5,192 nucleotides of DNA from Alphaproteobacteria bacterium. Its GTDB lineage: Bacteria > Pseudomonadota > Alphaproteobacteria > Acetobacterales > Acetobacteraceae. Positions 1-5,192 of this stretch are shown in pieces. The position numbers and the translations under genes are program-made. Position 1 is the stretch's first letter, and each line of letters begins with the position of its first letter. The notes under the pieces were generated by a model. The model was not told the DNA's origin and ran no database searches. It was given only the letters and a program-made list of their open reading frames with translations. The stretch covers positions 1-5,192 of the forward strand of contig JAAFHD010000282.1 in NCBI GenBank assembly GCA_013298245.1, given 5' to 3'.

Positions 1-1119
1 GAATTCTTCGGCGGCCTCGGTTCCGAACTGAAGGGCGAGAGCGTACCCTTCGACCCGAAGATGCTCTCGGTGACCATCCGCGAACCGCTCGGCGTGGTCG
101 GTGCGATCATCCCCTGGAACGTGCCGATGCTGCTGATGGCGCTGAAGGTGGCACCCGCGCTGGTGGCAGGCAACGCCGTGGTGGTGAAGTCGGCCGAGGA
201 AGCGCCGCTGGCGGTGATGCGCATTTGCGAGCTGATGAACCGCGTGCTGCCGCCGGGCTGCTTCAACATCATCTCGGGCTTCGGGCCGGAATGCGGCGCG
301 CCTTTGGTGATGCACCCGAAGGTGCGGAAGGTGACGTTTACCGGGTCGGTCGAGACGGGGAAGATCGTGGCCAAGGCCGCGTCCGAAAAGCTCGTGCCGG
401 TCACGCTGGAACTGGGCGGCAAGTCGCCGATGATCGTCTTCGCCGATTGCGACTTCGAGAAAACGGTGGCCGGCGCGCTGACCTCGATGCGCTTCACGCG
501 GCAGGGGCAGAGCTGCACGGCCGCGTCGCGCATCTATGTCGAACGCCCGATCTTCGATGAGTTCGTCGCGCGCATGAAGGCGGCGGTGAACGGCATGATC
601 ATGGGCGATCCGCTGGATGAGAAGACGGATATCGGGACCATCATCAGCGAAGGCCAGTTCGAGAAGGTCCAGGGCTTCATCAATGAGGGCAAGGCGACGC
701 CGGGTGCGACCGCGCATGAATGCAGCGCCATGCCGACAGACCCCGCGCTGAAGAAGGGCCTGTTCCTGCGCCCGGTCATCTTCACCGGCCTCGATGCCTC
801 ATCGCGCCTGGTGCGCGAGGAAATCTTTGGCCCCGTCACCGTGATCCAGCCCTTCGATGACCCGGAAGCGGTGCTGGCGGCGGCAAATGACAGCGAGTAC
901 GGCCTGGCCGCGTCGCTCTGGACCAACAACCTGAAGGTGGGCCTGGATTTGGCGCACCGGCTGGAAGCGGGGCTGGTGCAGATCAACCAGAATCTGGTCG
1001 TGCAGGCCAACCTCTCCTATGGCGGCGTGAAGTCCTCTGGCCTTGGCAAGGAAGCTAGCCTGGAAGCCATGCTGGAACACTTCACCCACAAGAAGACCAT
1101 CATGGTGAACATGGCCTGA
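1..1119 (+). CDS. NAD(P)-dependent aldehyde dehydrogenase, N-terminus cut by the window edge
   Basis: Oxidises an aldehyde to the carboxylate with NAD(P)+, in the cytoplasm. The reading frame is open from base 1 (first residues EFFGGLGSELKGE), so the ATG at 61 is internal. About 372 residues are visible of the usual 480-500. Seen in order: IIPWN with the conserved catalytic-site Asn (118-120); KSAEEAP, whose Lys (187-189) and Glu (196-198) match the cofactor-ribose contacts that favour NAD+ in ALDH2-type enzymes; the FTGSVETG nucleotide loop (337-360); LELGGKSP with the general-base Glu (409-411); GQSCTA with the nucleophilic Cys (514-516); EEIFGPV (817-837); and a C-terminal YGGVKSSGLGKE segment typical of the oligomerising tail. 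No frameshift or missing key residue is visible. The stop overlaps the start of the next gene (TGATG), indicating a shared operon. The substrate cannot be read from sequence; betaine-aldehyde-like and other broad ALDH-superfamily activities are possible. Family assignment is firm, substrate unknown. Confidence 0.95.
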   Translation, partial: EFFGGLGSELKGESVPFDPKMLSVTIREPLGVVGAIIPWNVPMLLMALKVAPALVAGNAVVVKSAEEAPLAVMRICELMNRVLPPGCFNIISGFGPECGAPLVMHPKVRKVTFTGSVETGKIVAKAASEKLVPVTLELGGKSPMIVFADCDFEKTVAGALTSMRFTRQGQSCTAASRIYVERPIFDEFVARMKAAVNGMIMGDPLDEKTDIGTIISEGQFEKVQGFINEGKATPGATAHECSAMPTDPALKKGLFLRPVIFTGLDASSRLVREEIFGPVTVIQPFDDPEAVLAAANDSEYGLAASLWTNNLKVGLDLAHRLEAGLVQINQNLVVQANLSYGGVKSSGLGKEASLEAMLEHFTHKKTIMVNMA

Positions 1120-1121
1120 TG
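1117..1121 (+). other. TGATG stop/start overlap coupling the dehydrogenase and TAXI genes
   Basis: TGA (1117-1119) ends the dehydrogenase and ATG (1119-1121) begins the receptor, sharing one base. No strong Shine-Dalgarno lies just upstream, so reinitiation by the terminating ribosome is the likely mode. This also fixes the start of the receptor. Confidence 0.85.
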
Positions 1122-2039
1122 CGCCGCCGCGCGCTTCTGGCCGTGCCCTTGGCGACGCCCGCGCTGGCGCAGCAGCCCATCGTGCTGACACTCGCCACCG
1201 CCACACCCGGCGGTGGTTTCCCGGCCTTCGGCGATGCCTTCGCCGCCGCCATCCACGCGGCCGATCCGGGCATCACCATACAGCCGCGCAACACCGCCGG
1301 CAGTGGCGAAAACCCGCGTTTGCTGGCCGCACGCGAGGTCGATCTCGGCCTCGTCGCCGGCGAGCCCGCCATGACCGCATTGCGCGGCAACACAGGCATC
1401 ACTTTGCTGGTCGCGATGTATGGCCAGCCCGGCCTGTTCGGCCTGCGCCCCGACAGCCCGCACAGCACCATCGCGTCACTGCGCGGCCAACGCATCGCCT
1501 GGGGCGCGCGCGGTTCCGCCTTCGTGGTGCTGGCGCGCCAGACCATGGGCGGGCTTGGCCTGGATATCGACCGCGACTTCGAACCCGTGCTGCTGGACCG
1601 CGCCGCCGATGGCCCCGCCATGGTGCTGGACGGCCGCGTCGCCGCACTCTGGGGTGGCGGCGCCGGCTGGCCCGGCTTCAACACGCTGGCGGCAGCACCC
1701 GGCGGCCTGCGCTTCATCGCCCCCGACCCCGCCGAACGCGCCCGCATCCTGGCCGCCCAGCCGGCCCTGCAAGCCATGGAACTGCCCGCCGGCAGCTACC
1801 CCGGCCAGACCACCGCCATCCCGTCCGTGGGCACCTGGAGCCTCGTGCTGGCGCGCCCTGGCCTGGATGACGGCATGGCGCACCGGCTGGCCAGCGCCAT
1901 CCATCACGCCGGCGCGGACATGACGCGCCGCCTGCCGCAAGCCAGCGAAACCACCCTGGCCAATACGCTCGCCGCCGCGCCCGAGCACATCCACCCCGGC
2001 GTGCGGCGCTTCATGGCCACGGCCGGGATCATCCGGTAG
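1119..2039 (+). CDS. TAXI-family TRAP transporter solute-binding protein
   Basis: Periplasmic receptor of the TAXI (TRAP-associated extracytoplasmic immunogenic) type, which hands a small solute, often an organic acid or amino acid, to a fused TRAP membrane permease. The 306 residues begin with a short signal peptide: RRR at 2-4, a hydrophobic stretch at 5-17, and probable cleavage after ALA (residue 17). Family marks are a TPGGGFPAFGDAF segment (29-41, the usual 'GGTYYPLGGALA' position), AGSGENPRLLAAREVDLGLV (60-79), a WGARGS loop (128-133) followed by an ARQTMGGLGLD helix (139-149), and HPGVRRFM near the C-terminus (292-299). Its length is slightly below the usual 320-330. The start is fixed by the TGATG overlap with the dehydrogenase; no clear Shine-Dalgarno precedes it, which fits translational coupling. 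No TRAP permease lies in the window, so the partner must be elsewhere or off the left edge. It could be labelled NMT1/THI5-like in a broad search, but the Gly-Ser-Xaa-Glu-Asn motif favours TAXI. Confidence 0.86.
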   Translation: MRRRALLAVPLATPALAQQPIVLTLATATPGGGFPAFGDAFAAAIHAADPGITIQPRNTAGSGENPRLLAAREVDLGLVAGEPAMTALRGNTGITLLVAMYGQPGLFGLRPDSPHSTIASLRGQRIAWGARGSAFVVLARQTMGGLGLDIDRDFEPVLLDRAADGPAMVLDGRVAALWGGGAGWPGFNTLAAAPGGLRFIAPDPAERARILAAQPALQAMELPAGSYPGQTTAIPSVGTWSLVLARPGLDDGMAHRLASAIHHAGADMTRRLPQASETTLANTLAAAPEHIHPGVRRFMATAGIIR

Positions 2040-2042
2040 CGG

Positions 2043-3002
2043 TCAGACGCGGATATTCGCGGCGCGAATCACCTCTCGCCAGCCATCCATTTCGGCGCGA
2101 AGAAAATCGGTGAACCCTTGTGGCGAAAGATCCAGCGGCACGCTGCCCTGCGCCGCCAGGCGTTCCTGTTGCGCGGCCGTGCGCACAAAGGCCCGCGTCT
2201 CCGCGTTGATGCGCTCCACGATCGCGGCCGGCGTGCCGGCGGGTGCCACCAGCGCCGACCAGGTGCTGGCCTGGAAGCCGGGCTTGCCGCTTTCGGCAAT
2301 CGTCGGCAGGTCGGGGAAGGTCGGCAACCGCTGCGGCGAGGTCACGCCCAGCGCGCGCACCTGGCCCTGGCGCACGGGTGCCGCGGATGATGTGCCGCTG
2401 TCGAACAGCACGTCGCACAGGCCCGCCACGGTGTCCTGCAATGCGGGCGCGCTGCCGCGATGGGGGATGGCCTCGAAGCGCAGGCCGAAGCCGGCGGCGA
2501 ACATTTCCGCCGCCAGATGGGATGGCGATGCGACACCCACATTGCACGCGTTCATGCCTGTGCGGCTTGCGCGCGCGGCCGCGATGAAATCAGCCACCGT
2601 GCGGTGCGGTGATTGCGGCGGCACCACCATGAACAGCGGCGTATGCGCCGGCAGCGCCACATGCACGAAGCCGGTCATCGGGTCGTAGGGCACGGTCTGC
2701 AGCAGCGGCAGGATGCTGAACGGCCCCGATGATGTCATGGCCAAGGTCAGCCCATCGGGGGCGGCGCGGAACACCGCCTCCGTGCCGATCACGCCCGACC
2801 CGCCCGAGCGGTTTTCCACCAGGAAGGTCTGGCCCGTGACAGTTTGCAGATGCTGCGCCACCAGCCGCGCGATGATGTCCGTGCCCCCACCAGGCGGGAA
2901 TGGCACGATGATGCGCACCGGCCGCTCGGGCCATTGCGCGTAAGCGGGTGCGATGATCGCGGCGGTGGACAGCGCGGCAAGCGCGCGGCGGGAGGGCTGC
3001 AT
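2043..3002 (-). CDS. Bug/TctC-family tripartite tricarboxylate transporter receptor
   Basis: Periplasmic solute receptor of the Bug (TctC) family, which binds small carboxylates or related compounds for a TctAB permease or, as many orphan Bugs do, for sensing or unknown roles. The protein has 319 residues, the normal length. A signal peptide spans about 1-22 (SRR at 4-6, cleavage after AYA). Canonical segments follow: WPERPVRIIVPFPPGGGTD (24-42) with the ligand-loop glycines and Asp42; VENRSGGSGVIGTE (62-75) then PDGLTL (82-87); HRGSAPALQDTVAG (181-194); RALGVTSPQR (215-224); PDLPTIAESGKPGF (229-242); and APAGTP (252-257). The start is supported by a purine-rich GGGTAGGG (bases 3010-3017) seven bases upstream. 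The gene lies 23 bases downstream of the RTX gene on the same strand and is tail-to-tail with the TAXI gene (3-base gap). No tctA or tctB is visible. Ligand cannot be inferred. Confidence 0.97.
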   Translation of the reverse strand: MQPSRRALAALSTAAIIAPAYAQWPERPVRIIVPFPPGGGTDIIARLVAQHLQTVTGQTFLVENRSGGSGVIGTEAVFRAAPDGLTLAMTSSGPFSILPLLQTVPYDPMTGFVHVALPAHTPLFMVVPPQSPHRTVADFIAAARASRTGMNACNVGVASPSHLAAEMFAAGFGLRFEAIPHRGSAPALQDTVAGLCDVLFDSGTSSAAPVRQGQVRALGVTSPQRLPTFPDLPTIAESGKPGFQASTWSALVAPAGTPAAIVERINAETRAFVRTAAQQERLAAQGSVPLDLSPQGFTDFLRAEMDGWREVIRAANIRV

Positions 3003-3009
3003 GCCGCAA

Positions 3010-3017
3010 CCCTACCC
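3010..3017 (-). promoter_or_regulatory. Probable ribosome binding site of the Bug receptor gene
   Basis: GGGTAGGG on the minus strand, seven bases before the ATG at 3000-3002. It sits in the 23-base gap after the RTX stop codon and supports that ATG as the start. Confidence 0.5.
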
Positions 3018-3025
3018 GCGCCGGC

Positions 3026-5192
3026 TCAGAAGATGAAATCCCCCGCCGTCAGCACATTGGTCAGGCTGCCGACGCCATAGAGAATCAGCTGGTTGGCACC
3101 CGACGCCACCAGCGTCTTGTCGCCGAAATCCGTGATCGCCAGCATCCCCATGCCGGTGATGCCGCTGCCCTGGAAATTCAGCTTGTCGCCATCGCCCCAG
3201 GCGCCGGAGAAATCGGCCACTTCATCAACGCCCCAGGGTGTTGCGGTCACCCGCACCACATCCGCGCCGCCATACAGATAGATCTGCTGGTTGGACGCAG
3301 ACACCACCATGGTGTCGGCACCCGCGCCGCCCCACATCGCGCCCGTGCCGGTGCCCGCGGTCAGCGTGGAGCCCAGCGTCGGGTTCGCGACCAGCTGGTT
3401 CGCCGTGGCGCCACCGGTCAGCTGTGTGGCCGTGCCCGCCAGCCGCCCGATTTCCACATTCGGCGCCAGCGTCCAGCCATTGACGTTCACCCAGGCGGTA
3501 TCAGTGCCCTGCCCCGCCAACTCGTTCACGATCTGCGCGACATTGTTGATGACGTATTGGTCGTTGCCGAGCCCGCCGGTCATCGTCGTGGCACCGCCGC
3601 CTGCGCGGAAGATGTCATCCCCCGCGCCGCCGGTGAACACATCCGCACCCGCGCCACCCCAGAACACCGTGGCCATGCTGCCGCCGACAATCGTGCTGCC
3701 CAGCAACGGGTTCGCCACCAAATCGCCGCCGGTGTTGTTGCCGGCCAGCATGGTCGCCGCCCCTTGCAGGCGACCGATTTCCACATTCGCCGCCATGGTC
3801 CAGCCATTCACGCCAACCCATGCGGTGTCGATGCCCTGGCCGGGCAGTTCCGTCACGGTCTGCGCCGCATTGGTGATGACAAACTGGTCGTTGCCGCCAC
3901 CGCCCGACATCTGCGCAGCCCCCGCGCCAGGGCGGAACACATCATCGGCCGCGCCACCGATCATCGTATCGGCCCCCGCGCCGCCCCAGAACACCGTGGG
4001 GCCACCGCCGCTGGTCATGCTGCTGGCCAGCGCCGCATTGGCCACCAGCTGCACGCCGGTGCCATTGCCGGTGATGGTCGTCGCCGCGCCAATCAGCCGC
4101 GCGATTTCCACATTGGGTGCGACCGTCCAGCCATTGACGCTGACCCAGGCGGTGTCGTTGTCGCCGTTGACGCCATCCAGCACCACCGTGCCCGGGTTGG
4201 TGATGCCGAAGTTATCCGCGCCCGCCGTGCCCAGCAGCACCGGCGGCTGCGGCACGCCGGAGATATTCACCACCCCATCATTGAAGCGCAGATACTCCAC
4301 GCCCTGCAGGTAATGCGCGCCCGTCGACGTGATGACCGTGACACTGCCATCGGCGTTGTTGACGATGCTCGCCTGCGCCTGGTTCAGGTTCAGGATCGCG
4401 ACATCGGTGCCGCCGCACCCGCTGACCTGGTCGCTGCCCGGCCCCAGGTTGAACTGGTCGTTCCCACCGCCGCCATAAAAACTGTCATTCTGCGCGCCGC
4501 CGAAGAAGATGTCGTCGGCATTGCCGCCGATCAGCAGGTCCTCGCCGCCATTGCCGCGGAAGGTGGTGCCGGTGGCGGATCCGATCGCGATGTCATCGCC
4601 CTGCGTGCCGTAGAACGTGGTTTGCGTCGTCGGCAGCACCACCGGCGGCAGCGGGTTGAAGCGGCCAAACGCGCCCGGCATCTGGTTCAGCCCGGCATAG
4701 TAGTTGATGCCGCTGAGCGGCCCATTCGCCGGCTGCCAGCCATTGATGACCAGCGCCGCATTCGGGCCGAAATACAGCACGCCCGAACCATTCACCATGC
4801 CCACTGCGGTGGGCGCGCCATAGCCGAAGATGTCGATGGTATCGCCGCGGCCGGGATTGAAATTCTCGATCCGCTGCACGCCATCGCCGACCTGATAGAC
4901 GACGCGCGTCTGCCCATTGGCGATCTTCACGATATCGCCCACGGCGTAGTTGCTGAAATTGCCGCCGCCCAGATGCGTGATGGTGCCGTCATTCGGCCCC
5001 GCCACGATCAGGCCTTGCGCGTGAATCTCGTCATTGCCGCCATTGCCGATGGCCGCGACATTGCCGCTATTCCCTTCGATGGTGTCGTTCTTGGAACCAC
5101 CCACCATCAGGTCGAAATTGAAGCAGGCATTGCCGTTGAAGAACGGCCCGTTGGCGCCCAAGCCCTGGCCATTGCTGCCCAAGCCCTGGCCC
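3026..5192 (-). CDS. RTX-type calcium-binding protein, probable type I secretion substrate, N-terminus cut by the window edge
   Basis: The frame is open to the right edge, giving 721 visible residues and no genuine start (the in-frame TTG at 5180-5182 lies inside a repeat). From the N-terminal side: a GQGLG(S/A)N heptad repeat (5150-5191); a first RTX patch with GGSKNDTIE and GNGGNDEIH (about 5021-5101); a segment with IENFNPGRGDTIDIF (about 4825-4870); a Pro-rich linker; a dense RTX block from GTQGDD to GCGGTD (4403-4609) closed by an LQGVEYLRFNDG cap; a second PQPP linker; two complete 109-residue modules and a partial third (3308-4156); a terminal DEVADF...GDGDKLNF element (about 3174-3230); and the tail LTAGDFIF. 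Nonapeptides of the GGxGxDxux type bind Ca2+ and fold as a beta-roll after export. The acidic/hydrophobic -DFIF end is typical of type I secretion signals. No protease, lipase or adhesin domain is visible; one could lie in the missing N-terminus. No T1SS transporter genes are in the window. The cellular role is unknown. Confidence 0.93.
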   Translation of the reverse strand, partial: GQGLGSNGQGLGANGPFFNGNACFNFDLMVGGSKNDTIEGNSGNVAAIGNGGNDEIHAQGLIVAGPNDGTITHLGGGNFSNYAVGDIVKIANGQTRVVYQVGDGVQRIENFNPGRGDTIDIFGYGAPTAVGMVNGSGVLYFGPNAALVINGWQPANGPLSGINYYAGLNQMPGAFGRFNPLPPVVLPTTQTTFYGTQGDDIAIGSATGTTFRGNGGEDLLIGGNADDIFFGGAQNDSFYGGGGNDQFNLGPGSDQVSGCGGTDVAILNLNQAQASIVNNADGSVTVITSTGAHYLQGVEYLRFNDGVVNISGVPQPPVLLGTAGADNFGITNPGTVVLDGVNGDNDTAWVSVNGWTVAPNVEIARLIGAATTITGNGTGVQLVANAALASSMTSGGGPTVFWGGAGADTMIGGAADDVFRPGAGAAQMSGGGGNDQFVITNAAQTVTELPGQGIDTAWVGVNGWTMAANVEIGRLQGAATMLAGNNTGGDLVANPLLGSTIVGGSMATVFWGGAGADVFTGGAGDDIFRAGGGATTMTGGLGNDQYVINNVAQIVNELAGQGTDTAWVNVNGWTLAPNVEIGRLAGTATQLTGGATANQLVANPTLGSTLTAGTGTGAMWGGAGADTMVVSASNQQIYLYGGADVVRVTATPWGVDEVADFSGAWGDGDKLNFQGSGITGMGMLAITDFGDKTLVASGANQLILYGVGSLTNVLTAGDFIF
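3029..3208 (-). other. Probable C-terminal type I secretion signal region of the RTX protein
   Basis: These are the last 60 residues after the final calcium-binding element. They are free of Cys, rich in Gly, Ala, Leu and Thr, and end in LTAGDFIF, an acidic residue followed by hydrophobics at the very C-terminus, as is usual for RTX substrates of type I (ABC/MFP/OMP) exporters. The N-terminal boundary is approximate, because these signals are defined functionally and not by a strict motif. Confidence 0.65.
3308..3502 (-). repeat. Partial RTX module 3, aligned for about 65 residues
   Basis: Begins DTAWVNVNGWTLAPNVEI exactly 327 bp after module 2 starts and stays alignable through WGGAGADTM. 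After that it departs: instead of two more nonapeptides the protein reads SASNQQIYLYGGADVVRV and enters the C-terminal DEVADF/GDGDKLNF element. It looks like a module adapted to join the C-terminal cap. Confidence 0.9.
3503..3829 (-). repeat. RTX module 2 of the 109-residue tandem repeat (327 bp)
   Basis: Begins DTAWVGVNGWTMAANVEI and ends NELAGQGT. It has exactly the same length as module 1, and the junctions are continuous (base 3829 to 3830). RTX nonapeptides are GGAGADVFT, GGAGDDIFR and GGLGNDQYV. Confidence 0.95.
3830..4156 (-). repeat. RTX module 1 of the 109-residue tandem repeat (327 bp)
   Basis: Begins DTAWVSVNGWTVAPNVEI and ends TELPGQGI. The first half is a linker carrying VNGW, NVEI-RL and LVAN; the second half is RTX nonapeptides (GGAGADTMI, GGAADDVFR, GGGGNDQFV). 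By eye about 70 of 109 residues match module 2, without gaps. The layout resembles the widespread RTX linker in which 'GtDtV...ytL..nvEnLtLtG' precedes a calcium-binding block. Confidence 0.95.
5150..5191 (-). repeat. Two copies of a 21-bp, 7-residue glycine-rich repeat at the window edge
   Basis: Units 5171-5191 (GQGLGSN) and 5150-5170 (GQGLGAN) differ at 3 of 21 bases and share an exact 15-base core (5156-5170 and 5177-5191). The following seven residues, GPFFNGN, keep only a loose resemblance. The array reaches the last complete codon of the window, so the copy number is unknown. Confidence 0.9.

Noticed and set aside
61..63. ATG as the start of the aldehyde dehydrogenase
   Set aside because: The same frame upstream encodes aldehyde-dehydrogenase-like sequence (FFGGLGSELKGE), and a start here would remove the N-terminal part of the cofactor domain.
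1100..1777. 225-residue minus-strand frame opposite the TAXI gene
   Set aside because: It is an antisense shadow in GC-rich DNA. It is Arg/Ala/Pro-rich with no motif, while the plus-strand frame shows a signal peptide and family motifs.
2055..2069. Rho-independent terminator at the convergent junction
   Set aside because: The stem is only 6 bp with a 3-base loop, lies inside coding sequence and is not followed by a T-tract on either strand. I kept it only as a possible structure in the findings.
2110..2688. 192-residue + strand frame opposite the Bug gene
   Set aside because: It is an antisense shadow of a gene with full Bug-family motifs. It has no domain and no plausible start context.
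3308..4156. CRISPR array or mobile-element repeats
   Set aside because: The periodic repeats are in phase with codons of one long reading frame and encode RTX motifs. They are protein-module repeats, not short palindromic repeats with spacers.
3291..4313. 340-residue + strand open frame opposite the RTX gene
   Set aside because: It is an antisense shadow. Its Pro/Ala/Ser-rich low-complexity sequence mirrors the Gly/Asp/Asn codons of the RTX repeats, repeats with the same 327-bp period, and has no recognisable domain.
5180..5182. TTG as the start codon of the RTX protein
   Set aside because: It encodes the Leu of the GQGLG repeat. The frame continues open upstream to the window edge with another repeat unit, so the gene is truncated and does not start here.

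Overview
The window is GC-rich and codes almost end to end. It has four long genes, no gap longer than 23 bases between them, and no RNA gene, mobile element or CRISPR array that I can see. High GC, orphan Bug- and TAXI-type solute receptors, and a glycine/aspartate-rich RTX protein ending in -DFIF together suggest an alphaproteobacterium, plausibly Acetobacteraceae (Roseomonas-like). That placement is inferred from gene style, not from a marker gene. Both window edges cut through genes, so this may be a whole contig or an arbitrary slice.

Layout: (1) Bases 1-1119, + strand: the C-terminal three quarters or so of an NAD-type aldehyde dehydrogenase, with catalytic Asn, Glu and Cys visible. (2) Bases 1119-2039, + strand: a TAXI-family (TRAP-associated) periplasmic solute-binding protein. 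Its ATG overlaps the dehydrogenase stop in a TGATG junction, so the pair is probably co-transcribed and translationally coupled. (3) Bases 2043-3002, - strand: a Bug/TctC-family periplasmic receptor, convergent with the TAXI gene and only 3 bases from it. (4) Bases 3026-5192, - strand: a large RTX (calcium-binding beta-roll) protein lacking its N-terminus, with tandem 109-residue modules and a C-terminus typical of type I secretion substrates. It ends 23 bases upstream of the Bug gene on the same strand.

Functional reading: the left half looks like part of a catabolic or uptake cluster in which a periplasmic receptor captures a small organic acid and the dehydrogenase oxidises an aldehyde. 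Neither the TRAP membrane subunits nor TctA/TctB lie in the window, so both receptors are orphans here. The right half encodes a secreted or surface protein with no evident enzymatic domain in the visible part. The most notable sequence structure is inside this RTX gene: an exact-period 327-bp tandem repeat, and a 21-bp (7-residue) glycine-rich repeat that runs off the right edge. I found no convincing evidence of a new multi-gene system. The RTX modules are a variant of a linker-plus-nonapeptide repeat known from other proteobacterial RTX proteins.
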